Shown: piece by piece, positions 21,738-34,430 of the stretch
Numbering within the stretch: the stretch's first letter is position 1
How the letters are laid out: each line of letters starts with the position of its first letter
Source: Spirodela intermedia
Lineage: Eukaryota > Streptophyta > Magnoliopsida > Alismatales > Araceae
Reading direction: 5' to 3'
Assembly: GCA_902729315.2 (NCBI GenBank)
Contig: LR746273.1
Coordinates: 563,001-627,000 of the forward strand
Length of the DNA stretch: 64,000 bases
The notes under the pieces: model-generated
Seen by the model: the letters and a program-made list of their open reading frames with translations, nothing else
Databases searched by the model: none
Told to the model about the DNA's origin: nothing
Translations under genes and position numbers: made by a program

Positions 21738-23060
21738 ATGCTCCGGCAGTCGGATCGCCGGGCTCGTCGAAGGTCTCCCCCCCGGAGGTGGTGGTGGAGG
21801 TGGTGCGGGCGGCGCCCATGGCGATTCCTCGCCGTCTTCGCCGCCGTTCTCCTCCTGGCCTCCTACCTAGTCTGCGCCGCCGTGCTCCGCCGAGCCAACG
21901 CCCTGGGGCGGCGGTGCTCCGCCGGATGGAATCCTGCATGGCCGCGGCTGAGGATAGCGATGGTGAGCTTCTCCGACGAGCGCGGCGGCGGGGGGAGGTC
22001 TTTCCTGGGGATGATGGATGCGGTGAGGTCGAACAAGATGAAGTACTCGGCCGCTCGGGGTTACGACTTCCACGACGCCGGGGACATCGTCGACCGGCGC
22101 CGCCCACCTTCCTGGAGCAAGATTCTGGCCATCCAGCGCCACCTCCCCGACTACGACTGGGTCTTCTGGAACGACGCCGTACGTAAACTCAGATGTCCTT
22201 TCCGATTTCATCGGAGAAGAAGAGAGTGGGGGGAGTTGGGGGGGAGGGAATTCAATTCTGAGTCCGATTTGTCCGTAATTCCTTCGCTCTCACCGGATTT
22301 TATTTTTTCTTCTCAGGACTCCTTGGTGACCAATTTCTCGATCACTCTGGTGAGGACGAGATTCATAGTTACGATTTGGGTTCTGTCCTTTGGCTTCTTT
22401 TTTTCTCTCTACTCCCAAATGAACACAGAAGGAGATCGGGCACTTTCAGGATAGCGTCCTATGGACGGTGATCGGAGATGCTGAGTTTGACGACTTGCCG
22501 GACCTAATCCTCACCGAAGATTTCAACGGGTTCAATGCGGGTAATTATACAGAAAAAGCAGAACCACCGTCGGGAAACGATCGCCCATAATCGTCTTCCT
22601 CGTCTGCTAACCGCAGGAATGTTCTTCGTTAGACGGTCGAGGTGGAGCGATGGATTCCTCCAGACCTGGTGGAACCAGACGGACTTCATCCGGTTCGGGT
22701 CCACGAAGAGCGGCGACAACGACGCCTTGAAGTACCTCATACGGGAATTACCGGCAGAGGAGCGGCGCCGCCACGTCCGGGTGTCGCCGATGCAGTGCCT
22801 CTTCAACTCCTACCCCTGGGTCTTCACCTGGAAGTCCTTCTACCGCCTTCTCCGCTCCCCTGGATCCTTCTGGAGAGGTGCTTCACTGCTCTCTCTCTCT
22901 CTCTCTCTCTCTCCCCCCATTCCCATTGATTCGTGGTGTGATGCGGATGACTGTGCATGGCATGTTGGCAGGAGCTTACTCCGATGGGGACTTCATGGTG
23001 CACCTGGCGGGACTGGACAATAAGAGGGAATGGGTGACGAAGATTCTTAATGGAACCTGA
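21738..23060 (+). CDS. GMA12/MNN10-type (GT34-like) galactosyltransferase family protein
   Basis: A predicted Golgi type II glycosyltransferase. Five exons: 21738-22178, 22317-22349, 22429-22540, 22617-22877 and 22972-23060, giving 311 aa. All introns are GT-AG. After a basic N-terminus there is one anchor helix (about residues 28-50, FLAVFAAVLLLASYLVCAAV). Then comes the catalytic domain: RLRIAMVSFSDERG, SWSKILAIQ, YDWVFWNDA followed by DSLVTN (the DxD metal/nucleotide-sugar motif), LTEDFNGFNAGMFFVRRS, STKSGDNDALKY, and a C-terminal GDFMVHLAGL. The order matches the GMA12/MNN10 family (Pfam galactosyl transferase). It is shorter than plant xyloglucan xylosyltransferases, so the acceptor is unknown. 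I chose the first in-frame ATG. Third exon: the acceptor CAGAAG allows one codon more or less. An out-of-frame ATG lies upstream at 21686. Confidence 0.9.
22888..22914. repeat. (CT)n in the last intron of the glycosyltransferase gene
   Basis: About 12 CT units shortly after the donor of intron 4. It keeps a frame open across the intron, which creates spurious open frames there. Confidence 0.9.
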
Positions 23061-25802
23061 AGAGGGCAGATTGTTCCCATCAACGTCGACGTAAACGCTG
23101 GTTATCTCCAAAGGTTTTTCCCTTTCGGGATCAGGAAACTCTTCTCATGTTCATAGATAAACGATCGACGTAATTCCATACTTTTTACATGATGAAATGA
23201 TTTCATTTCGCCCAGTAATCAAGAAGAGAATGAAATTATGCTTCCCATGAACACAACCAAAGAAACAGCTTGAAATCAGACCAGTCGTTTTCCATCACCC
23301 ATCTTGATCGGGAACATGTACAGATGGGAGCAACAGCAGGTGTTTGGATGATAGGAGGGGGAGTTCTTGAAATATTTGGCACATTGTGCTCTCTACACTG
23401 TTCATGATCTGCACTTAGGAAATGACGGCCCTAATCAACACTTCAGCATCATACAACCTTTTCTGGTTTGGTTGAAGGAACCAGTCACATGATATTTTTC
23501 CCGCCAATAACCCGAAATTTCCACTTTTTGGGTTTGTTTACCTGCTGGGTGATATCTTGCAACCCTTCTGTCATCAGGATGCCTGCAGGCACCTCAGTCT
23601 GAGAGATGGAGCATGAAACAGGGGTCTCCCCTGCTCTCAGTCTAATAAGATATGATGACATGAAAGAGCAGATATGGCATTTTTCCGCCAGATTGGATGA
23701 CCGTTTATTGGGATTATAACATCTTGAGCTTGAGAGTCATGTGCCTCGTGGCATCACAAAATTTTAAGCAGAAATAAACGGAATTGTTTGCGCTCTAACA
23801 AAATCCTATGCTGTTGGTATCTTTGTCATTATTATTTCCTTAAGTGGAAGATATTTGCCCCCCTAATCCCCTGAATCGGAATACCTCAGAGTTCTTTCTT
23901 GTTGCAGGGAAGTGAGCTGTTCTCAGCTGCGAATTAAGAGTATCTCCGGCAGCCTTGCTGGTCATATTTCGTGAGGATCTTTCTGTGATGGGTTTGGGGA
24001 ACTTTTGTCAACGTCATTTCATTCATTGAAATGGGCATACAGGTTCTTTAAAACGTTCCCCTCAGTAGAATTTTTCCTCCATGGTTGTACCATGGCAGTG
24101 TTGTTGCTGGATGCGGAGTATATTCTCAAGAGCAGTCTGCACATAAATATCCATTATTCAAGTGATTTTATTTTGTTAAATATATCGGAACATATATAAA
24201 TATGGGACCAAACTATTGGATTTTTTTGCCGTGACAAGATCAGGATTTCCGCAGGGGCTTATCTGGCCATGATTGTGTCCATTTCTAGATCTCTAATGAA
24301 GCATGAAGTTTCTATAGAGTTAGAGTCGGCGTTTCAGTCCAATAGATTGTCGTCTGGATTCAGTATCTCCTCATGTTTAATCGACGGGCGATCCAAGGGA
24401 AGAGCGACACCGCAATGGTTCCTGGGGGCGGCGGAGGGGATGCCGTCGGGTTTGGCCAATGGAGCACGATTGCTTGCTTAAGGGAGCGGCCGGCGCAGGA
24501 GCTGCCACTTCCTTCTGTGCCGTCGATCGTTGAATGACACGCCGAGTGATGTGATTTGTATTTCTCCAGCAGAAGAAGTCTGCCCCAGTTGGGCCAAGTG
24601 CAGTTGGACTCAATTGACTGATATGGAATGCTGTACTTTCTCCATTTCTCCCACCTCCCCCCCAACCCCACCTCTCTCTCCCTCCTTCAGGTGACGAGAC
24701 ACAGTAACCAATCATGGGAGATTCCCAGCCTGTGCTACTCGGGGGAGGACAAGTGAAAACCCTCATCGTCCGCTAAATCGAGTACTTGACACCAGTTCCT
24801 TTTGGCGAGAAAGGCAGAGAGAGAAGGGGGGGTGTTGGGAGAGGGAGTGAGAGAGGTCTAATCCGACGGGGGGCTTTGAGTGTGACACGAAGGTGCTACA
24901 GCCTCCCTCTTATCGTCTGCTCTCTCCCCACCCAGCTGTACTTGTGAGGAGCTGAGGTGAGCAAAAGATACCGGCCCTCTGTGGATGTGATCTCAGCGCT
25001 ACCTGGGTATCATGTGGAGTGAGCAAGAAGTAAAACCCCATCTCTGCCGGGTTAACTCCTGCCACGCTCTCGGAGCTCCGCCGGCACCGGGCCAACTTGA
25101 ATTAGTAAGCGACGGTGTCTCTCGATTGTCTACCTTCGCCATCTACCTCCGTAAAAATGTCTTAGATTAATCTCTCTCTCTCTCTCTCTAGAATCTCGTG
25201 ACAATTCCCTGAACGGTCTTCCTAGGTAGCAAGGTGTCTCTCCGGCGGGAAGCCATCATCGTCGGCAATGGCGGATTCGATGGCCATCAAATCTCGCGTT
25301 CGTGGCCGGAGCCCCTTTTTCGCCGGCTCAACGGAGCCCCCACTCGTCACGTGCGGACCCTCTGTAACTAGATGGGTGGCAGTCACATCCGTTCTTCCCA
25401 AGTGTGTCTTTGTACACGAAGAGATGGAGAGAGAGAGAGAGAGTAGCAGAAATAGGGTGAAGTAGTGATGGCCAAGGGGGACGACACATTCGTTAAGCAG
25501 GAGACGAGCAGGGAAACAGACATCTGCAGAGGGTACCCCGGATGGGATTTTCAGTTTCGGGGTAAAGGGTCTGATGGGCCTTCCTGCAAACCTCATTTAC
25601 TGCCCTGCCGGGAGTACGGCCTTAATTTAATCGCCCACCTGCTTATGATGATGACGATGATACTGGCCAGGTGGGTGGGCGCCCCTCCCTCTCCCTGTTA
25701 AATCCAAGGAAGCTCCCCTCCCACTCTTCTGCTGACTTGAATCCGATTTCCATTGCCGTCTCTCCATTCGGGGGTCGCCTGAGCGGAGGCGGGCGCATCA
25801 GC
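23061..25802. other. Intergenic, no supportable gene
   Basis: Holds the likely 3' region of the glycosyltransferase gene, the dispersed repeat at 23139-23235, and the upstream region of the SUPERMAN-like gene with small CT/GA runs (about 25171-25190, 25425-25442). Short open frames (for example 24269-24481 and 25465-25701) show no domain and are not supported. Confidence 0.6.
23139..23235 (+). repeat. Short dispersed repeat, copy 2 (partner at 15778)
   Basis: Begins CTCTTCTCATGTTCATAGAT about 80 bp after the glycosyltransferase stop and ends near CCAGTAATCAAGAAG. It contains about 27 bp missing from the other copy, so this is the longer form. Confidence 0.85.
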
Positions 25803-26465
25803 ATGGAGGGGAGCATCAGAGAGGAGTACTGCAACAGCAACTACAGCGCCATGCCCAAGGAACCATGGAGAAACGGCAGCCTCGGCGGGCCTGCCGGCGA
25901 TTGCACCCCTGGGAACCTCTTTTTAGGGCTCTCATGGCCCCCGAGATCCTACACATGCAGTTTCTGCAAGAGGGAGTTCAGATCTGCTCAGGCGCTCGGC
26001 GGCCACATGAACGTGCACCGGCGGGACCGGGCGAGGCTGAGAGAGTCTCCCCCTTGGGAGCCGCCGCCGTGCTCCAACCCCAACCCTATCCCTAACCCTA
26101 AACCAAATCCTAACCGTATTCTCCTACTGAACCTTAACAGAGAGCCCGATGCCACGTACGAAGACGTTGATCCCCCGGCCACTCGCATGTCTTCCTCCCC
26201 CATTTGTTCTCTGTCGCATCGCTCTGCATCCACTTCGAACAAGTCTTCATCGGAAGCCTTCACCTCAGATCCTCGGGAATCGAAGAACCGAAAGATCGCG
26301 AAAGCACACTATGCAGTTTCTGCGGAGAAGGATCTCTCTGGGAAGGATCCGACTTGTAAGGTGCTGAAGAGGAAGAATGGAGCTGGAGGACTTCACTTGG
26401 AGATTGGAATAACTAGTGCTGTTAAGGAGAACCTGGACTTGGATCTCCGACTAGGGTATGCTTAG
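25803..26465 (+). CDS. SUPERMAN-like single C2H2 zinc finger repressor
   Basis: A 220-aa intronless transcription factor. It has one plant-type finger at residues 50-80 (Cys52, Cys55, His68, His72) with the QALGGH signature inside [20 protein letters not shown] and a basic extension [11 protein letters not shown]. The preceding LGLSWPPR matches SUPERMAN. The C-terminus carries LHLEIG and an EAR repression motif LDLDLRLG (211-218), as in SUPERMAN, which ends with the same spacing. A proline/asparagine repeat at about 91-104 resembles the PNPN stretch of SUPERMAN. The length is close to Arabidopsis SUPERMAN. The family acts in floral organ boundaries and cell proliferation; this gene's own role is inferred. 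The start is the ATG fitting this N-terminus, although the frame is open further upstream. RABBIT EARS or LATE-type relatives are the alternative identity. Confidence 0.9.
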   Translation: MEGSIREEYCNSNYSAMPKEPWRNGSLGGPAGDCTPGNLFLGLSWPPRSYTCSFCKREFRSAQALGGHMNVHRRDRARLRESPPWEPPPCSNPNPIPNPKPNPNRILLLNLNREPDATYEDVDPPATRMSSSPICSLSHRSASTSNKSSSEAFTSDPRESKNRKIAKAHYAVSAEKDLSGKDPTCKVLKRKNGAGGLHLEIGITSAVKENLDLDLRLGYA

Positions 26466-29400
26466 CTTCAACTTCTGTGATCAGATGCCAACCTTCTTAT
26501 GCTCTCTTATCCTGTTCATTAGCTAGTCGCTGTTCATCAGTGACTAGCACGAGCAATTTGGCTTTGCCAAACTTTGCATGGCTGCACCTAAAATCCTCTA
26601 CTTCTTGTAACCTCTCTCTGGATGACGTCCCACCCCTGGCTTCGCGCGTTAACGTCTCATCTACGCATCAAACCTCTAATTCACACGTGGTGTAATCAAC
26701 GTGAATAACACATAACGATTCTTACCATTCTATCGTGTCCGGTGATGCTTATCTCTTTGATGTTCTTGAATCTCCATTTTCGTGTCTAAAGTTTGTACCC
26801 CTTGTGCTTTTGTTCCCTCTGAAGCCCTGATGGCCATCGTCCGCTGACTTTGTATTGACTCAGGGTTGTGAACTACTTTGATCTCCCTTCCTCGTGAGAT
26901 GGGAACCATGGTTTGATATTGCTTACGTCGCACATCTCAATTTAGATGCAGTTTCTCCTAGAATACGACTTTTATTGAGTCTCTGGTGCTCTGTATTGAC
27001 CATCACCTCCGGACGATAAGCTTCCTCATTTTGAGATCTACAGTAAACTCGAAGCTTGTCTCCTCAAGAGAGCTTTGCCATTAGTAGGGGCCGGCTATTA
27101 GTCTCAACCGCAAGATCACGAGGGATCATTGTCTAGTTTACACAGAAATAATTAAGACTACGCATCCGCCGAAGTATCTAATCTCTATTTCATTAAGCAT
27201 CCAAGTCATCAATGACCCAACAACTGACCATCCCATCAGTCCACGACAACTCTCGGAGGAGCATCTTAGGAGACTGTCTTTTTTCTGGCGCCCACTTTAT
27301 AACTATGCTATTATAATGAAAATCATTGTGTTAATCAATTCAGAACTATCTTTAAAACAATGTTGGTAGCCCGATCTATATAACCAAGTATTTTATTCTG
27401 CAATAACGAACGCAAAATAATCCATGACGGTTATGCATGCTCACCATGTAAATTGCTAGAGGGGATTACATTCCCTTCGGAGGGAGAGAGCCCAAGCGGA
27501 GGGAGAAGACTAATGTGGCAAGGTATTAAACTACAATGGAAATGCCATATAGCTCCTCGATGAATCCCTGGTAGCACTGATAAGAGCTCGCTGTTGGATC
27601 TCCGAAGGAGATCTGTTTATTCAAACACAGGACTCTGGACTTTGCTGCCGGAGTTCTCTCTGTCAGGGATATGATGGCTATTCCTAGAACGGGATGGAGG
27701 AGATGTTCCTGTCAGGGGAGAAGAAAGCGGAGACTTTAAGCAGATTGGGCTTTCCTCCGCCCAACACCATGACCAGTGCCATGAGATCTCGGAAGGCACG
27801 AGAGGTCTTGGCGTGGGAAAAGACTCGGAAGCCTTTTTGAGTCAGAGGCCGAGTGACGAATCCCGACTCGTGGCCCGCGTCGGCATTTCCTGTACGATCT
27901 ATGTTTGGAGAAAGAAAAATGGAGATGGAATCGCCATATCCGATTCTACGGGGTTCTAGTAGGGATCCTCTTGCCCCTTCATTGGCCGGGAGTCCACAAC
28001 AGGCATCTAATCGCCAGTTCATGATGTGAAAGCTTCAGCGTGACTCAGTGAGGGTCCGCCGTGGCTGGCGATTGGACGCCGTTGGAATATTACAGTCTCC
28101 GGCTTTAGATTTAGATATCGTAAGAGTCTTAGGGCTAATGTGATGCGAAGTGACTCACCTGAGAATGAGATGGAAAGTATTATCTTTGTAATGATGATGA
28201 CGATGATAGAGGTGCTATAAGATTATGAGATTTTTGGTGAGTTCCTTAGCCACGAAAAATGCAGAAGTCGGAAAAGAAGCGAGGTAGGTGACGGTGTCAC
28301 GAAAACCCTAGCTGTTCACGTCCCATCCTCGGTCAAAACCGACGTGAACAACCAGCGGAAAAATGGTGTCCACGGGACGAAAGACAGGTCCCTCCGAAGT
28401 CCCCATCTCTGTTCTTCCAACTCCAAAGGCAAATACTGGGCGGCTGGATCGTAAGATTCAATTTCATTCTCACCGGTTGGAAGAGCATGCGTCAGGAAAG
28501 GGGAAGGTGATAGACTCCGATTAAATGGAAGGAGATGACCGTCCCTAGTTCTACGTTCGGTTCTTATCTGTGTCTCAATTCTTGCCTACGTCGCAAGACG
28601 ACGATGCCTGGGGTTAACTCCTTCGGTTTGGGTCTCAGAGGCTCCCTGGCATGGGAAACGATCAGAGGCGATGACGATAAGCAGTCCATCAAGTATGAAT
28701 TTGCATCTCTTGTAGTCTCATTGTGGCCGGGAGAAGGCAAGGTTTCCGGTTCCTTTCACAGGTCACAGTAGAATGAAGTAAATGGGCTACCCCCGAGGAT
28801 ATCTTCGACGTTCGGTGATGCGCCTTCCCCTGTGCCTATTGTTTTCGTGAAAGGGGAGGCATGGGATAAAGGTTCCTCCTTGTCTCCCCTCATTCGTTAT
28901 GGGCAAGTCTCTCCCCATCAACGTCCTCACTCATTGTCCCCGCCCTACCCCTTCCCCGAAAGGAGCGAGAGAGAGAGAGGAACTGAATCATGATGCTTAC
29001 GTCATGTGTGAATCTGTGCGGCGTTCTTCATTTCCGGGCTTCTCTCCTGTTCTACCGCTCTTCCCGAACAGTCATCTCAACGGGCCACAAGAATAGCCCA
29101 ACAGGACTCTGAGCCCAGGATCGACTTCATCTCCTTGTCTTCTTCTCGTGAGCTCCGAGAAAAAAGCCTCTCATAAGCCTGACAATCACCATCCGGTCCC
29201 ATTCCCTCCGATTACAGCTTGTCCCTTTACATTTGTCTTGACTATTATAATTAGACGTTATTCTAAGTCCAAGTAGGTCCTCATTTACACAACTTTGCTT
29301 TTTATGGTAATTGAGACGCTTCCTCACTTTTAAGTTGACATTTCAAAAGTTCCCATGTGGACTATAACTGAGGTGGATGAAGCTCAATAACAGCCATTGA

Positions 29401-32400
29401 CTCGTGCAATTTTAGGATCACTAGAGCATCAAAATCTAAAAGATGGATATTGACTCCGGTAGGCCTAAGTCTTATGATCAGAATGCTTGCTTTTATTGCA
29501 AATAATCAAGACTGTTATAATTTCAACCCGATGTATAGATCACCTCAAAATTTTGTTAAATACGACGCATGAGAACATTCTCGTATATAACAACCTACAA
29601 AACCATTATTTCATGACTTCTTGGAAGTAACGAGCGATTTATTTTAACCAGATGAAAATCACTTTTCGTGCCCATTCTAAAATTAAACCAGCAATGACAT
29701 ACTTTAATTATCCCCAAATGTGAGGTTATCTTAACCATTCCAATACTGATGAAATGAGTGTTGAGGTCGTCGGTTTAATCCAACGTTATGCTTTTTTACA
29801 AATACATTGGGCAGACGAAAACCAAACAATTGGGTAAATCGCATCATCTGGCAGATAATTGATCTGATGTTCTAAAAGTATTTTTGGTCATGGGAGGCCA
29901 CGTGGTCCTATACTCGGGCCCGGGCCCGCTATTCTTCTTTCCGTCGTAGATCTGCGGAGGTCCGACAGGCTTGACGTCTCCCGGGTTTCACGGGCGGCGA
30001 GGTTCAGACCGCCCACCGCGGGACACGTGCGGACTCCTTCAGCGTTTTGTCGGAACTCGATCCCATGGCTGGTCAAGGGCCCACGGCAAGTGCCGATTGA
30101 GGCGGGGTCAACTCGGATGGACGTCCCTACTTTGTTGGATTTATTTTTATATCTTTTCAAACCCGTGAGAAGACAATGTGGTGAGCCGACAAACGGCGCT
30201 GATGTGCTCGTACGATGAGATGACACGGCCAATGTTGACGAAATTTCCCAAAAATACACTTGGAGCACTTTATAAATGGGGCATTTTTTCAATCAAAAAC
30301 TTGTTTGACGTCTACAATTCACATGAGGCATTTGATCCTGCCATTTTCCTCGTGTGCCCATCCATTATAATATAAATTGAAGGATTGAATGAAATTTCAT
30401 TCGACACCAAATAATGGACTAAACCGGGTAGGCATATCCATTGATTGTCTTAAAGGGTATAAATATCAATTTTCTTTTATATTTTTTAAACATGTTTTAA
30501 GCGGTGATACTACACAGAGGGGGACTATCAGGAATGATAGCCCAAACCTTCCAAGTGGAGGTACAAATTCAGATATATTAAATGAATTGTTTGACGCTGA
30601 ATGTTGTAAAAAATCTTCACTACTCCATAATTGCTAATATTCTGAGTCTTTGTTATTTTCCATTACATATTTGCAATGTGTGATTAGCGCAATAAACTGG
30701 GCTTTATGCCGATTGGATTAGCTGATTTCGTAGCTGGCACCCAGAGCCCAGACCACGGCTTAAGGGGCCCACCACGTTAAGCAAGGTGAGGAAGGGAATC
30801 ATCGGGTTGGTGTGGGCTCAGTCATGGAAAATCGTAGGATATTTGAATATTGTTCTACTTGTTGGTTCCAATCCACTTAATATAATCATCACGTGAACCC
30901 ATGTGGGGTGAGGAGCCCTCCCCGAGACTATCGTCAAAGCTATCGCTTTTCGTTGCAAAGGAAACTAATGGCTCTCGAAAGGAATCTCTCTCTCTCTCGG
31001 GCTTCAACTAGCCGACCCCGTCACCACTCGGAGGTTTTCTTGGAGTGTCTTGCTGGGAATATCAACGATCTTTCTGTCGGATGAGATGAAGATTCTTTTA
31101 AATCTAGCGACATTAGATGTCAAGACATCATCAGTAAGTTTGCAGCGGTAGCAGAACGACAGCGCGAGATATTGCTGGGGATGGCGAAGCGTTGGGTCCC
31201 AAGAGGTCGAGTTTAATGATGTAGGATACCACTGGATTATGTGGGGCAGGGCTGAGATAATAGAGCGGAGTTGCCTCGCCGGAGAAAGAGAAGCGCTAGC
31301 TGGTGCGTTGTCATCTCTTAAATCTATCAGAACATCACGGTGTTCGACTATCGAATGCATCCAATGGCGTCACGACTATTGATTTTGATGTATACCGTCG
31401 ACTGTTATATGCGCTTGTATACATTAAACAAGAGCAATGAGCCGACGAAACATTTTATAAAATGCGTGCATGAAAGAGAGAAGTCATAGAATCATAGAAT
31501 GGAAATATTCCCTTTTTTGTCACCGATATTCATTAGTAAGAGACTGACCTGCCTTCGAGTTTTCCACAGGCCGCCGATACCCCATGCTCGTAGTTGTTTA
31601 CTCTGATTTCTTCTGGGTACGCAGTTCTGTAACGTCTTCATGCTTCTCTGTGATTCTGTGAAAGCCAGTGAAGCTTTCATGGTTTGTTAAGACAACCGGA
31701 GTAGTTAGGATCTATAGACCAGAATATCTCGAATGGGAATTTCACAGAACGAACTGCGGTAACATTGGCAAATGCAGAAGGGATCATACTAAAAAGGTTG
31801 TACTAATAGTCTTGGTCGATGAACATGAGTTTTCCCCATGATACATTAGTGGAGGGAAGACTACGGAGACTGCTGGCTTTGAATAAATTATTGTGGAAGG
31901 ATAAAAGGGGTCATGGAATTTCTGGATATATGATGTACAGGTTAAGGAAGATAGATGGCGTCATTTTCTGGTGCCCCCAACTGTCTATAAGTCGCCGAAG
32001 ACGCCATCTCACAAATATAGCTCTATATTCAATTAAGAGTCTGATTATCTTATGTTAGCTCTTTTATCTTCATCTCTTCTTATTCTAACACCGGCGAAGC
32101 CGGGTGCGTCTCCAAAGCTAGCATGCACTGACCTGAACAGGAACCTTCTTCCTCCTCATTTTAATCGATCTGGGTCTACATACATTCCGTAATCCATGTA
32201 CGGCACTAAAAAGCCATAGCAAAATCGGTCCTTGTGCACTAAAAACGAAGCCATCCATACAAGCAGTCATATCGACGCCTTCGCCATAGATTTTCAAAAG
32301 ATAAAATGGTAGAATATTATCATGTATATAATTTTTAGCAGTGGTTGGCCGGGGGGGGGGATCGATTTCGCCGGATGACATCACTGCCCAAGTTAGTTTT

Positions 32401-33572
32401 GAGGACGCTAGGGTTTCTGCATCGCAGGGGGCAATAGGAACAAAACGATTAGGTGGAGATGTTGGGAAAGTTTGCAACAAGAAGTTTATCGAACTTCCCT
32501 ATGATCCGTCGTATGGACCGTGGACAGACGTGATGCTTTATGCTGTGTGTTACCGAGGCATAGTCAGAAAACCGAAGAGCACGCGGCGCAGAGAACAATA
32601 AACCATGGTGGCACTAACGAGGCATCAATCACACGATGAGCTAGTCAAGCAAAGAAACAAAATTAAAGGATTATTTACGCCTCATTCACTTGGTCTAAGG
32701 AGCTTTTTGTCTTAGAACATCCATTGAATTAGGAATTCGCGAGCCGTCGAATGGATATCTATTCGGGAAGAGGAAGGGGAAAGTATTTGCGTGCGCTAAG
32801 CTCCGCAAAGATCAGAAGAAGAATAAAATAAAGGATCTTCCACATGCCTCGGAGATGTCGAACACTGAATCTAAGAAGGAATGCAGACGAGGGGCCACGA
32901 GTGGAGCTACACCAGTCGTAAACTCAGATAAAGATTGTCGATATCCTTGATGACTGGTTTAGATTCCACGAACATGCTCCGGAATGGATCCATGGATTGG
33001 TTTAAAGACCAGGAAGAACAAGATAACAGAAACCAATTTCTGTCCAGAAAGTTCTCTGAAGGGGCATCTCGCTGGTTTGATAATGAAAGGTTGTCACGAC
33101 ACTACTTGCCAAGAAAATATGATCATGAATAGGGAAATTATTTGTTAGGGTTTAGCCCGGGTCCGTAGGAGAAGAAAAGGACGAGATCTTACCTCTCTCT
33201 CCGATCAATGTTGAGACTCCCAAGCTTACGGGAATAGGATCCTCTCCGGTGGAAATGACCCTCAGGGTTGAATGGCAAAGGATAACAGCCCCTCTTGCGC
33301 AAGGAAGAATTGCAGTTCGAGCGCGAGGAATTCTCAGAGAACTTTTAGCTTCTACATGATGTTAGGGTCTAAAGAAATGAACCTCACAATCGTGGCCAAC
33401 ACCCTCCGCCAATATCTCCCATCCAATGAAAATAGAGCTAAAGAAGTTCATGATGATGGGAACTGTAGAAAGGTCAATAGACATGCGAAGACCTTGAATT
33501 CTTCTGTTCTGGTTCAGATGATGATGCGAGCTTTCCGTATCCATCCTTCCCAGCCTTGTCAAGTCTCATCAG
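26466..33572. other. 7.1-kb intergenic interval, no supportable gene
   Basis: Mixed composition with many short open frames on both strands, none with a recognisable domain or conserved splice pattern. I saw no tRNA, rRNA or transposon protein. Open frames such as 27684-28022 (-), 28535-28771 (+) and 33272-33658 (+, overlapping the AHL 3' end) are unsupported. Small GA/CT runs are scattered through it, for example near 28968 and 30990. Confidence 0.55.
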
Positions 33573-34430
33573 TTAGAACGGAGGGCGAATGTGAGGCCAT
33601 GGGAAGGCATCGTGGTGCAGTTGCCCGCCGCTGGGCAGCAGATTTGGCTGCAAATTGATGATGGGCAGAGACGACGGATCAGGAAGGCCCCCCCCCGCAG
33701 GTCCACTCATCCCCGTCGGCGAGCCCCCGGGTATCATACCAGGCCTGCCGCCTCCCCCAGCAATGTGATCGTCCTCCTCTTCGTCGAGCGGCAGGCGCTC
33801 AAATGTGGCGTTTGCAAAAGTCGCAGCCACCACCATGACCGGCCCAGAAGCGACCAAACTGCCTGCTACGCTTCCTCCCACCACCTGGCCCTGACCGCCC
33901 GCAAGATAAACCGTGAGACCCATGGAGCCTGGCGGCGCCGGACCTGGGAGGAACGACCCAGTCAACGACAGAATCTCGAACCGGCCGTGCAGCGCCACCA
34001 CCGCGCCGGGAGCGGTGGGCTGGCGGAGGGTGACGTTCACGACAGCGCCGGTACCACTGAGGACGCATACTCCGCGCTGGCGGCGGCGCGCGAACTGCGC
34101 GATGCATTCGGCCACGTCGGCGCCACTGGCCACCTCCATGACCTGGCTGCGCAGAGCGTTGGGGCTATCACGCGTAATGAAGATGGGGGGCTTGGGCTTG
34201 TTCTTGGACCCCGGTGGGCGGCCCCGCGGTCGGCGGATGGGGACCTCGACAGCCCCCTCCCTGGGTTCGTCTCCCGGATCCTTCTCTTCCTCGTTCTCTT
34301 CACTGGCTCCTCCTCCGGTTTCGACTTCCCTGGGACCCATCTCCGGGTTCAGGTTTTTGCTGGTGGAACCGGGCGCCGCCGGCTCTGCCCCGGCCAAGCC
34401 CAGGTGGCCCGCCCACCACCTGTTCGCCAG
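33573..34430 (-). CDS. AT-hook motif nuclear-localised (AHL) protein, clade A, with CTG at the start position
   Basis: A nuclear AT-rich DNA-binding protein, intronless as is usual for clade A. From the conserved N-terminus there are 285 residues. [13 protein letters not shown] comes first, then an acidic stretch, the type I AT-hook [17 protein letters not shown] (about residues 66-82) and a PPC/DUF296 domain (about 87-217). The domain contains [30 protein letters not shown] and a [14 protein letters not shown] block. A glycine-rich region follows, and the C-terminus [11 protein letters not shown]...RPPF is typical of the family. Family members start Met-Ala-Asn-Arg-Trp-Trp; here the codon is CTG (34430-34428) and no in-frame ATG precedes it before a stop at 34496-34494. 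Its context (A at -3, G at +4) is strong. Translation could start at this CTG, at ATG 34340 (Met31), or from a spliced 5' exon. Confidence 0.9.
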   Translation of the reverse strand: MANRWWAGHLGLAGAEPAAPGSTSKNLNPEMGPREVETGGGASEENEEEKDPGDEPREGAVEVPIRRPRGRPPGSKNKPKPPIFITRDSPNALRSQVMEVASGADVAECIAQFARRRQRGVCVLSGTGAVVNVTLRQPTAPGAVVALHGRFEILSLTGSFLPGPAPPGSMGLTVYLAGGQGQVVGGSVAGSLVASGPVMVVAATFANATFERLPLDEEEDDHIAGGGGRPGMIPGGSPTGMSGPAGGGLPDPSSLPIINLQPNLLPSGGQLHHDAFPWPHIRPPF

